Shown here: positions 31,789 through 43,200 of the stretch, in pieces | Layout: each line of letters opens with the position of its first letter | Position numbering within the stretch: the first letter of the stretch is position 1 | Assembly: GCA_022496185.1 (NCBI GenBank) | Contig: WTXG01000027.1 | Location: forward strand, 1-64,000 | Length of the DNA stretch: 64,000 nucleotides | Direction: 5' to 3' | Origin: Multifurca ochricompacta | Taxonomy: Eukaryota; Basidiomycota; Agaricomycetes; Russulales; Russulaceae | Position numbers and translations under genes: made by a program | The notes under the pieces: model-generated | Database searches by the model: none | Told to the model about the DNA's origin: nothing | Seen by the model: the letters and a program-made list of their open reading frames with translations, nothing else

Positions 31789-33019
31789 CTAGAAACGACT
31801 TGTACCGTCATCATCCTGCACCAGCTCCAAGTAGTCATCAGCTACATTACGATCGTCTTCCGTATGCGACTCCAACTCCTGTGGACACGTGTGGGTGCGA
31901 AGGAAGCCATACGGGCTGTGCTGACCACATGCGCGGCATAAATCATAGACGGGGCAATCGAGTTCTCGATGCCCAGCGTTATGGTGAAGGCACTTGCCGC
32001 ACCAGCCTGAGGGGTTGTTGATCGTCGGGGCCACTCCTACGCGTCGGAAGATGCAATGTCGGCTCCAGTGGAGATTGCTACGGCAGTGTCGACACCATTT
32101 GCAGTTGAGGGGGCAGTTCCAGCTGATGTGGTACTTGCTGTCGCAACACCAGCAGGTCTCCCCACGGGGGTTTTCATGTAACCGTGGCATCTCAAGTTGG
32201 TTCGGCAGCAATGTTGGGGCAGCACCCAGGGTTCGAGGGGGGAGAGGTCGCGCATAGGTGTCAGCGTACCTTTCAGCAATTGTCTGATACGCATCCCCCG
32301 CTTCTAACCTCTTCCTAATCTCCACAATCTCCTGTTCCAGCTGGAACATCCCATTGGTCAGCCTTGCCATCATCTTCGCATGTTCCTTATATTGTTGGCT
32401 CAGCGTCCTCCGCAGGGTAATACTCTTCCGCAGCCTTACGACCTCTGCTTTCAGGCGTGGAAGTCTCATATCATTCATTACCTCATTGATTGCGAAGGCG
32501 CGACAATCCTCAGCGGAGAGATGACCCAGCTGTTCATCGGTCAGCGTGTGATGAAGCTGGCCGGTGTACCTTTCCTCCAAGTAGACAGGAGCCCCATAAA
32601 CCGGTCCATCTTTCTTCATGCACCCTGCCACATCCATTCCCCCATTAGTGTAGTAGATATACTTCGCAACGGCTGTAGTGCCATCGGCATTGTGATCTCC
32701 AGTGGGTAGTACATCGATGAATTGGGGTTGTTGGGGATGAAGGGGAACTCGGGGGCTTCATCGTCGACTTCCCCGTTGAGCAAGTCGTTGGGGTGGGGCT
32801 CTTCACAGTGGGTGAAATTGTCGTTCGGGTTTGGAGACTGATTCTTGACATGGGCTTCCGCAATTTCATAGTCAATGGGGGAGGAGGGGCGAGTAGAGGG
32901 ATGGGCAGACGGGAAATTCTCGCAACTACGACGGAGGCGGTGAAAGCATCAATGGCGGCGTTGGCAGCGACAAAAGACATGATGGATTGGATAGTGTTAG
33001 AACATTGCTGGGGGAGCAT
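31789..33019 (-). pseudogene. GyA-2 third ORF: coiled coil and zinc-knuckle array
   Basis: Starting at the ATG 33019-33017 it first encodes an Ala/Ser/Pro-rich, acidic N-terminus. A frameshift near 32650-32700 separates this from an open 282-codon frame (32637-31789). That frame has a conserved block MDVAGCMKKD...YLEERYTGQLHH, a long basic/acidic helix (LKAEVVRLRKSITLRRTLSQQYKEH...), then Cys/His knuckles CWCCDSKYHISWNC and CRHCRSNLHWSRHC (both C-X2-C-X4-H-X4-C) and two looser CxxC units, and ends with VADDYLELVQDDDGTSRF. All three GyA copies carry it. I recognise no named family. Confidence 0.75.
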
Positions 33020-33117
33020 GTACTGGGGAATTCGATGGGGTCTGGGGTTGTTCCCTTTTAACCGTTTTTGGGCGCTTCTGGATGCTGGGTATGAAACTCC
33101 GCGATAAGGACTGGGCA

Positions 33118-36100
33118 AAGATGTCTCCGGCTGGTTCCCACGAGTTGTCAGAGGCTGGGAATCCTTTCCACTTGATCAGGTAATACAGCTTGCGCCCTCG
33201 GCCTTGTCGCTTCGAGTCCAGAATGCGTTCTACTTCCCACTCCTCTTCTCCGTCGATAAGGTCAGGTGGGGGTCTTGGGAAGTTCTCCCCGTGTAGGGGT
33301 GTTTCCTTGTAAGGTGTTAACAGCTTGGCGTGGAAGACTGGGTGGATGCGCCATGTGGGAGGAAGTCCGAGTTCATATGACACATCTGACAGCTTCCTGT
33401 TATCTTGAAGGGTCCGTGACGTCAGGGCGCTAATTTGGCTGTGGGATGTGACGTGTGAATGTTCTTCCCTTCCAACCATACCAGGTCATTGGTCTGATAA
33501 GGGTGAACTTTGAAGTCTTCCACAGGGTCCTTTGCGCCTTCAACAAATTCTCATTGGCCGATTTCCAGATCTCTTCCCATTGGCTGATACGCTGCGTGGC
33601 TGAAGGGACATTCGTCGGCTTTCCGGTCCACATGGCTCGGGGCGTCCATCCCATGATAAGTGAGAATGGGGAGTTTTTTGTGGTACCATTGGGCCAGGAG
33701 TTGTGTGCGAATTCTGCTGTTGCAAGCCAGTCAGCCCAATCGTCCTGTCGTCCATTGCACCAGAACCAAAGATATTGTTCAAGCCACTGGTTCGTTCGTT
33801 CTGATTGTCCATCTGTTTGTGGATGATAGGCCGTTGAAATGTTTTGGGTAATGTTCAGTGTTTTACAAAGTGCCCTGGCAAATGTGGACATGAAGCGTGG
33901 GTCTCGGTCTGAGATGACTTTCTCGGGGAGGCCGTAGTGTCTATAGACATGATCTAGGTAGAGTTTGGCCACCCCCTCTGCCGTGATGGACTCATTGCAG
34001 GGTATGAACAGTGCCGCCTTTGAGCAGTTGTGATCAGTGATGGTTAGGATTGAGTCGAAACCTCTGGACGTGGGGAGCTTGACTATAAAGTCCATGGCGA
34101 TGGTTGGAACGGTTGCGAGGCCGTGGGTGTAATTGGGAATGGGGCCGGTGGATGTGGGTGCATGTTTACTTTGTTGGCCTGGCAGTCTGCGCATCCCTTC
34201 ACGTATTCCTCTATGTCCTTCTTCATGTTTGGCCACCAGTAGTCTCGTTTGGCAAGAGCGTAGGTATTAGCGATGCCTGGGTGTCCCGCCGAGGGAAGGT
34301 CGTGGTGAAAATGGATCACCCCCCTCTTAATGTTGTCGCCACCGGTGACAACGAGTCGATCCCCATCCTTCCACCATAGGCCGTCAATTTTCTTTAGGTT
34401 ATGTGCCTCTGCCCATGTTTCGCATAGTCGTTGATTCATATTTTGCGACACCTGGGCCCATAGATCCATGTCATGAAGGCTGATGATGGCCGTCCTTGCG
34501 AAAACTTCTTCTGGGAGTACTGTAACATTATTGTTGTCTTCTGCACCATTATTCAGATCGGGCTGTCGCGACAGGGCATCTGCTCGTGCATTGCAGCTCC
34601 CTGCAATATGCTTCAGGACGAAGTTGTACTCTTCCAACTCTAGAACTTCACGGGCGACGCGCCGGCTGATTTTATGGGGTTCCTTCCAATAGAGCAGTTG
34701 GAGTGATCGGTATGAATGATGGTTTGTGAGGGGTTCCTGCTAGGTATGGCGCCAGTGTCGCAATGCTTTTACTATGGCCAATAACTCTCTGTCCCAAATG
34801 TCATAATTCCGTTCCGCTGGCGAAAACATTTCCGAATAAAAGGCGACTGGGTGAAGGAGTCCTGCCGCATCCCGCTGATTTAGTACGGCACCATTCGCAA
34901 AGTGAGATGCATCAACTTCGAGTTCAAAGGATTTCTGCAGATCTGGTTGTAGAAGGACCGGTTCTGCGGCAATGATGTCGCGAATCTGTTCAAAAGCCTT
35001 TTGTTGTTCTTCGGTCCAATGCCAGGGGACTTCTTTCTTCAGTAGTCCATTGAGCGGTTGGGCAATCCCTGAGAATCCCTGGACGAAACGTCGATAAAAG
35101 TTGCAGAACCCAATGATGGACTGCACATCCTTGACACACGTGGGCACTGGCCATTCCCGGATCCCTTGTACCTTTACTGGGTCCATCCGGACCTGTCCTC
35201 CCTCCAAGATGACTCCTAAATATTCTACACTTGACTGTTCGAATGAGCATTTGGCAGGTTTAAGGTACAGGTCATGTTCATGCAGGATGTCCAACACTTG
35301 ATGTACTCTTTCTCGATGGTGGGTCAGATCATTTGTTGTGGCGACCAATATATCATCCATATAAACCACTACTTCGCCTGTAAGGATGAGGTCATGGAAA
35401 ATGTGATTCATCATCGATTGGAAAGTGGCAGGCGAGTTGGTGAGGCCAAAGAACATAACATTCAGTTCAAAGAGCCCTTGATTGGTTTTGAAAGCCACTT
35501 TACACTGGTCTCCTTCCTTAATCCGAATATTGTTATAACCCCAGCGGACGTCCATTTTAGAGAACAGGGATTTATCCCTCATAGTGTCAATGAGTTCCGA
35601 GATGAGCAGCAAGGGGTAGGCGTTCTTTACAGTATAGGTGTTTATCCGTCGGTAGTCCTGAACTGGTCGAAGTTTGCCATCTTTCTTCTTGATGAAGAAG
35701 AATGGCGATGCGTATGGTGATTTTGATGGACAAATGTATCCTTTGCAAGATGTTCCTCGAGGAATGCTGTAAGCGCCGTTTGTTCCGCCTGTGACAATGG
35801 GTAGATTTTACAGTCAATCGCCAATGGGGTGTCAGGTATGAAGTCAATGGCGTGATCCCATGGTCGTACAGGCGGGAAACGTTGAGATTCCTCCTCAGAG
35901 AAGACCTTCCAATGTCGATGATATTCTCGTGGCACTACCTCTTCAAAAGTCTTTTCTGTATGTCCCTCCACTGCCTTCTGTGCGAGCTCTGATGCCTTGG
36001 TAGCGAAACAATAACCTGGGTCTTCATTCTTTTCCTCTACCCTGCGTACTGCTGAATGTCAGATGGCATAGTCATATCCTATCGACGTGATGAGAACAGG

Positions 36101-36454
36101 ATAGAAGTCTTTATCCATAGTGGCATCACTCCAATTGATCCTTGGTTCAAAGGCAGCAAGCCAGGGATATCCCAAAACCAAATCTTCTTCGCCTAGATTG
36201 GTGACTAGGAAGCGGATGACTTTTGTCGTCTCCCCTACTTGGACATTAAGATCGGTATAATGTGTGATCTTTCCTGCTCGATTGGCAGTCCCGTCAATAT
36301 TCCAGATATTCTTTTCCTGGGGGAGTGCCAGCATCCCTAGTCCCATGGTCCTGGCCATTCGTGGACTAATAAAGTTATCTGTGGCTCCTGAGTCAACCAG
36401 GATGTCGTGATCGGCCGTCCTCTGTGTAGTTTCGAAATGTACTGGTATTTTCAA
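33118..36454 (-). pseudogene. GyA-2 pol (protease to chromodomain)
   Basis: Right to left on the minus strand: aspartic protease (36454-36059, ILVDSGATDNFISPRMAR), RT start (35971-35642), RT palm with [15 protein letters not shown] and RNase H (35612-34740), integrase zinc-binding region (HPGIANTYALAKRDYWWPNMKKD...GCADCQANK, 34637-34083), integrase core (34236-33430: ITDHNCSKAALF, SDRDPRFMSTF, YHPQTDGQSERTNQ) and chromodomain (YLIKWKGFPASDNSWEPAG, about 33180-33130). Frameshifts separate these blocks. RT has Gln where GyA-1 and GyA-3 have TGA after RRFV. Confidence 0.9.
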
Positions 36455-36524
36455 AGATTGAAGCGACTAGTATACACAGAGGTTACATGTAGTGCTCGTG
36501 CCCAGGCCGATGGGGTTGAGCCAA

Positions 36525-38040
36525 TCAAAAATCCTTTTTGGCGAATGCCTTTTCTACTAGAATGGCTCGCACTTCCTTGCTTTCCTTCATCATATTGGCC
36601 CATATTTCCTGTGCCTTGTCTTCTTTCATCGGTGTTTTCTTTTCGACAGTCGGTGGGTTGTTACATATGGGGGTGGTTGTAGCTTCAGCCGCTCGCGACC
36701 CCTTCTTCGGACATTCCCTCGACATATGTCCTTGTGCTTTGCATCGAAAGCACCTGCCCTCTTTCATCAACGTCTGTCGCTCATCTTCAGTGAGCATGGC
36801 TCTTGCTTGGGTTCTATCGGCCGAGGTATCCATAGCGTTTGGGTCGCGTTGAGAGGTATGTGTGGGTTTGACCCCGAAGGCGGCTTTCCACTGGTCACGA
36901 GTCCTTCCCTTCTTCGTGTCGACCCCAAAGCGCATTTGGAAGTCAAGATAATCCTGCTGCTGTCGTCGAGCAGCATCGACCCAGGTATCCCAGTCATCGG
37001 GGTGGTGGAACTGGATGATATTCTTTACCAATGGGTTGGGTAACCCCTGGGAGAAGAGGTCCAGTGTCGCCTCCTCGTCCGTGTCGTAACCGGCCCTGTT
37101 GGCCAAGCTTCGGAACTTTGCCACATAGGCATCCAGTTCCCCCTTCCCCATTTTCAGGGCTTTCAACTCTCGAGCAGCCTTCTGCTTGGCCTGCCCATCT
37201 GTAAACGCATCTTTAAATTTCTGGGCGATGGTTTCCCAGAGTCCTTCACTAGTGGTATGATGACCACTCTCAATTTGTTCATTCAGCCATTCCAGCTGTT
37301 CCATTGTCCAGTCGTCCACGGCTTCCCCTCTGATCAGTGATAGGAAAAGGTTGGCACGCTGGAAGGGGTTGATGATTTGGGGAACATCATGATTGAAGTT
37401 CTTGAATGTTGTGAACTCCAACATGAACTTCTTGCTTTGCAATCGGTCTCCTGTGAATGTCTGTGGTAGTACACCTGACAGTCGTCCAGAGGGTGGGGAA
37501 TGTTGGGTGGTAGCATGGCAGGCGGTGGGGAGGAGGAGGAGGAGCCGGGTTGGGAAGCTGGGCAGCGATGGTGGACATGTTCTGATAAAACGGGGTGACG
37601 GTGTCGGAGGATTGTATAGAGATCTGGGGAGTTGTCAAAGCAGGGGCTCTGAACGTGACAACTGCGGGTGCAACTGGGGATGTAGTCGACGCTAATACCA
37701 GTGCTTCTTCACTGTGTTCTTCTACGTACTCTTCTGGCTCAGAGTCCGTGATAATGGCCGGGGGATTCTCCCTCCACGGTCCTAATCCAAATTCAGGTGG
37801 GGCAGGTCCTGTAGTGACCCAAGAGTGTCGGCTATCCGAGTATCGGATACGATACCAAACTCTTTTCTCGTTATCGTATTCTACCGGTTGGTATCTTCCG
37901 TCGTGATAGACGTAGTATCCAAACTCGGACTCAAAGTCTTTCCAGGTGGCAGAGCCAAGTACTTGTTGTGAAAGGTCAGGCTCGTCCCTGCATTCGATGG
38001 GTTCTTCTTTAAAGAGGGTCTGACTGCGGCTGGAAGCCAC
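36525..38040 (-). pseudogene. GyA-2 gag
   Basis: The N-terminal frame (38040-37387) is homologous to GyA-3 gag but has no in-frame ATG for about 150 codons; it opens with GTG shortly after the primer site. A one-base deletion in a C run near 37500 shifts to the frame 37442-36525, which holds the capsid-like region (INPFQRANLFLSLIRGEAVDDWTMEQLEWL, ELDAYVAKFRSLANRAGYDTDEEATLDLFSQGLPNPL) and a zinc knuckle CFRCKAQGHMSREC. It ends with AFAKKDF before protease. Confidence 0.88.
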
Positions 38041-38046
38041 GATGAG

Positions 38047-38057
38047 AGACTCGACTT
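38047..38057 (-). promoter_or_regulatory. GyA-2 self-primer binding site
   Basis: Two bases inside the 5' LTR the minus strand reads AAGTCGAGTCT, the exact reverse complement of AGACTCGACTT at the predicted RNA start in the same element's LTR (38293-38283). This is the layout of Tf1/sushi elements, which prime reverse transcription with the 5' end of their own RNA. Confidence 0.75.
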
Positions 38058-38059
38058 GA

Positions 38060-38640
38060 TGTTATGTCCGGTGCAGGACGTTCCACACGACTTGTGCGAC
38101 AGCTCGATTTACGAAGTCTGGTAAGAAACCAATAAGGTTCCTTGGAGTTCGGGTGAGATGAGTCAAAGTCAAAAGGGCTGTCCCTTAAGATGATGTTGAA
38201 CAGAAAGTGCCAAAAGCACTGAGACAAAGGAGTTAAACAATCAAAGGGGGATGTCCAGAAGACAGGCACCGATGTATTCAATAAGTCGAGTCTGAGCTCT
38301 ACAGTGTAAGCTACAGTGGGCTTATATATGTAAGGAAGTGGGCGTCTGTTGATAAGGAATCATGGAGTCAAGTGGGCCCAAATATCTGAAAGCGGAGGGC
38401 GTAAAGCCTGGCTTCTACTGATAGGGAATTAAGTAAGTGTCCGGTTGTATGATAAGGTGATAAGCAATAAGCAGCGATAAGGGTACGTAAACACAAGTAA
38501 ACAAACAAGTCACGGGGATGGACGGAGGGCATGTGACGGGTCCCATGATGGAGATGTGATCATATAGTGAAGTGTAGGTGGCTGGGAGGGTTCGTCGCTG
38601 GGCAGGAAGAAGAAAATAGGAAGAGACGGGGTTCGTAACA
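38060..38640 (-). repeat. GyA-2 5' LTR
   Basis: This 581-bp LTR pairs with 31177-31757. It has lost seven CpG sites and the partner four, relative to each other, with no other difference. GTCAC follows at 38641. Confidence 0.95.
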
Positions 38641-38694
38641 GTCACACAAGTCGTGTGGAACATCCCGCACTGGGCATAACATCAAGTCAAGTCT
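38641..38694 (+). repeat. GyA-3 5' LTR end and self-primer site
   Basis: Positions 38641-38681 complete the LTR (ending ATAACA); the first five bases GTCAC duplicate 31172-31176. AAGTCAAGTCT at 38684-38694 is the exact complement of AGACTTGACTT in both GyA-3 LTRs (30979-30989 and 45312-45322), one base different from GyA-2 on both sides of the pairing. Confidence 0.85.
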
Positions 38695-38700
38695 CTCATC

Positions 38701-40206
38701 GTGGCTTCCAGCCACAGTCAGACCTTGTTCAAAGAAGAGCTCATCGAACGAAGAGATGAGAATAATCTTTCGCAGCAAGTACTTGGCTCTGCCACCTGGA
38801 AAGATTTCGAGTCCGAGTTTGGATACTACATCTATCATGACGGAAGATACCAACCGGTAGAATACAACAAAGAGAAGAGAGTTTGGTATCGTATCTGATA
38901 CTCGGATAGCCAACACTCTTGGGTTACTACAGGACCCGCCCCACCTGAATTTGGATTAGGACCGTGGAGAGAGAATCCCCCGGCCATTGTCACGGACTCT
39001 GAACCAGAAGAGTACGTAGAAGAACCTAGCGAAGAAGCACTGGTATTAGCGTCGACTACAACCCCAGTTGCACCAGCAGTTGTCACGTTCAGAGCCCCTG
39101 CTTTGACAACTCCTCAGATATCTGTACAGTCCACCAGCACCGTCACCACAAAACAAAAAATGTCCACTATCGCCGCCCAGCTCCCCAACCCAGCCCCTCC
39201 ACCTCCACCACCTCCACCAGTCATGATGCTGCCAAACATACCCCCACCCTCTGGATGACTGTCAGGAGTACTACCCCAGACGTTCACAGGGGACTGCTCC
39301 CAGAGCAAGAAGTTTATGTTGGAGTTTACAACATTCAAAAACTTCAACCACGATGTCCCCCAGATCATTAACCCCTTCCAACGCGCCAACCTCTTCCTAT
39401 CTTTGATACGAGGGGACGCAGTAGATGACTGGACAATGGAACAGCTGGAGTGGCTGAATGAACAAGTTGAAAATGGTCGTCGCACCACTAGTGAAGTTCT
39501 CTGGGAAACTATCGCCCAGAGATTCAAAGACGCGTTTACGGATGGACAGGCCAAGCAGAAAGCTGCCCGAGAATTAAAGTCCCTTAAGATGGAAAAGGGA
39601 GAACTGGATGCCTATGTGGCTAAATTCAGAAGCCTGGCTAACAGAGCTGGGTATGACACGGATGAAGAGGCAACACTGGACCTCTTCTCGCAAGGGTTGC
39701 CTAACCCACTGGTCAAAAACATCATCCAGTTCCACCACCCTCAGGACTGGGATGCATGGGTTGATGCTGCTCGACAACAGCAGCAAGATTATCTCGACTT
39801 CCAAACACGCTTTGGCGTCGATACCAAGAAAGGAAAAACTGAGACCAGTGGAAGGCTGCCTTCGGGGTCAAGCCTGCCCATGCTCCCAGAGGGATCCGAA
39901 TGCAATGGATACCTCAGCTGACAGAACCAGAGCACGGGTCGCACTAATGGAAGACGAAAGGCAGACATTGATGAAGGAGGGAGGTGCTTTCGCTGTAAAG
40001 CACTGGGCCATATGTCAAGAGAATGCCCGAAGAAAGGGGTACGAGTGGCGAAGCAACAGTTGCCTGTCCGTAACAACCCGCCCACCGTCGATAAAAGACA
40101 CCGACAAAAGAAGAAAAGGCGCAGGAAATATGGGCAACATGATGAAGGAGAGCGAAGAAGTGCGGGCCATCTTGGTAGAAAAGGCCTTCGCCAAAAAGGA
40201 TTTTTG
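38701..40206 (+). pseudogene. GyA-3 gag
   Basis: It is collinear with GyA-2 gag: FKEELIERRDENNLSQQVLGSATWKDFESEFGYYIYHDGRYQPVEY at the N-terminus, a Pro/Ala-rich linker, a capsid-like region (39316-39840) and a zinc knuckle. Two CGA codons of GyA-2 are TGA here (38896-38898 and 39256-39258). A frameshift near 39840 moves the zinc knuckle to another frame (about 39960-40040). As in GyA-2 the first frame begins at GTG without a nearby in-frame ATG. Confidence 0.87.
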
Positions 40207-43200
40207 ATTGGCTCTACCCCGTCGGCCTGGGCACGAGCATTACATGTAACCTCTGTGTATACTAGTCGCTTCAAGTCATTGAAAATACCAGTGCATTTCG
40301 AGACTACACAGAGGACGGCTGACCGTGACATCCTGATTGATTCAGGAGCCACCGATAATTTCATCAGCCCACGAATGGCGAGGACCATGGGCTTGGGGAT
40401 GCTGGAACTCCCCCAGGAAAAAACATTTGGAATATAGACGGAACGGCCAATAGAGCTGGAAGGATTACCCATTACACCGACCTTAATGTCCAAGTAGGAG
40501 AAAGGACAAAGGCAATTCGCTTCCTTGTCACCAATTTAGGAATGAAGATCTAATCCTAGGGTACCCATGGTTGGCTGCATTCGAGCCAAAGATCAATTGG
40601 AGGACGCAACCATGGATAAGGACTATACCCAGTTCTTATTACATCATTGGGGTACGATTATGCCATTCGACATGCAAAGGTATCGAAGGCCGAGGAGGAG
40701 GACGCGGGGTGCTGTTATGTCACGAAAGCATCAGAACTGGCCCAAAAGGCAGCAGAAGGACATACAGAGAAGACTTTTGAAGAGGTAGTACCGGAGTTTA
40801 TCACCGACATTGGAAGGTGTTCTCAGAAGAGGAGTCACAACGTTTCCCGCCTATGCGACCTTGGGATCATGCTATTGAATTCACGCCTGATACCCCGTCT
40901 GCCATCGACTGCAAAATTTATCCTTATCCCAGAAAGAACAAGAAGCACTCACAGCGTTCCTTGAAGAACATCTCGCAAAAGGGTACATTCGCCCGTCAAA
41001 GTCGCCATACGCGTCGCCTTTCTTCTTCATCAAGAAGAAAGACGGGAAACTTCGACCTGTTCAGGACTACCGACGGATAAATGCCCACACCATAAAGAAT
41101 GCCTATCCTCTTCCCCTCATCTCCGAACTCATCAATACCATGAGAGACAAGTCCCTATTCTCCAAGATGGATGTCCGGTGGGGATACAACAATATCAGGA
41201 TTAAGGAAGGAGACCAGTGCAAAGCGGGTTCAAAACCAACCAGGGGCTCTTCGAGCCAAACGTCATGTTCTTCGGTCTCACCAACTCACCTGCCACCTTC
41301 CAATCTATGATGAACCACATCTTCCGCGATCTTATCCTCACGGCGAAGTAGTGGTGTACATGGACGACATCCTTGTGGCTACAACAGACAATTTGGTCCA
41401 TCACCGAGAGCGTGTTCACCAAGTATTGGACATTCTGCACGAACATGATCTATACCTCAAACCAGCCAAGTGCTCATTTGAACAACGAAGCATAGAGTAC
41501 CTGGGGGTTATCCTGGAAGGAGGACAGGTTCGGATGGATCCAGTAAAAGTGCAAGGGATTCGGGAATGGCCTGTACCCACGTGTGTCAAGGATGTGCGAT
41601 CCTTCATCGGATTCTGCAATTTCTACCGACGATTTGTATGAGGATTCTCGGGTATGGCCCAACCACTGAATAGGCTGTTAAAGAAGGATACACCCTGGCA
41701 CTGGGGAGACGAACAACAACAAGCCTTTGAACAAATCCGAGACATTGTAGGCTCAGAACCAGTTCTTCTGCAACCAGACCTGGAAAGACCCTTTGAACTC
41801 GAAGTAGATGCATCGCGTTTTGCAAACGGAGCCATACTAAACCAACGGGATGCGACAGGATTGCTTCATCCAGTCGCCTTTACTCGGAAGCATTCTCACC
41901 GGCAGAACGGAATTATGACATTTGGGACAGAGAACTGCTTGCCATTGTGAAAGCACTACGACATTGGCGACCGTACCTAGCAGGAACTCCCCATAAAACC
42001 ATTATCCACACTGATCACTCCAACCTATTATATTGGAAGGAACCCCACAAGATTAGTCGAAGGGTTGCCCGCGAAGTCCTGGAACTGGAGGAATATAACT
42101 TCGTGCTGAAACATATTGCAGGAAGTTGCAATACACGCGCAGATGCCTTGTCGCGACGGCCTGACTGGAACAGTGGCGAAGAGGACAATAATGATATCAC
42201 AGTCCTGCCTGAAGAGGTTTTTGCAAAGACTGCCGTCGTGAGCCTCCATGACATGGACCTATGGGCTCAAGTGTCACAAAATATGAACCAACACTTATGT
42301 GAGTCATGGGCAGACGCACATAATCTGAAGAAGATCGATGGTCTTTGGTGGAAGGACGGGGATCGACTCATTGTCACTGGTGGCGACAACATTAAGAGGG
42401 GGGTGATCCATTTTCACCACAACCTCCCTTCTGCAGGCCACCCTGGCATTGCCAACACATATGCCCTGGCCAAACGAGACTACTGGTGGCCAGACATGAA
42501 GAAGGATGTGGAAAACTATGTGAAAGGATGCGCGGACTGCCAAGCCAACAAAGTAAACACACACCCGCACCCACCAGCACCATTCCCGATCACACCTACG
42601 GCCTCATTACCGTTCCAGACCATTGCGATGGACTTTATAGTCAAACTCCCCATCTCCAGAGGATTTGACTCTATCTTGACCATCACCGACCATGATTGCT
42701 CTAAAGCGGCACTGTTCATACCCTGTAATGAGTCTATCACAGCAGAAGGCGTAGCCAAACTTTACCTGGATCACGTCTACAGACACTATGGCCTCCCAGA
42801 AAAGATCATCTCTGACCGCGACCCACGCTTCACCTCCACCTTCGCTAGGGCGCTCTGTAAGACCTTGGACATCACCCAGAATATTTCGACCGCCTATCAC
42901 CCCCAGACTGATGGACAATCAGAAAGGACGAACCAATGGCTAGAACAGTATCTTTGGTTCTGGTGCAATGGACGGCAGGACGACTGGGCTGACTGGTTAG
43001 CAATGGCAGAGTTTGCACACAACTCATGGCCCAACGGAACCACCAAAACCCCCCCATTCTCACTTATCATGGGATGGACGCCACAGACCAACTGGACCAA
43101 GAAACCCACAAACGTCCCATCAGCTGCACAGCGTATCAACCAATGGGAGGAGATCAGGAAATTGGCCAATGAAAACCTGCTCAAGGCACAAAGAACCCTA

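Larger units (their letters stand above)
31177..38640 (-). mobile_element. GyA-2: complete Gypsy chromovirus, TSD GTCAC
   Basis: This 7464-bp minus-strand element has 581-bp LTRs at both ends (31177-31757 and 38060-38640) and is flanked by GTCAC. It inserted into the 5' LTR of GyA-3, a relative of the same family. The LTR pair is 98% identical, differing at 11 sites that are all CpG transitions. Internal frames are broken by a few indels. Confidence 0.96.
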
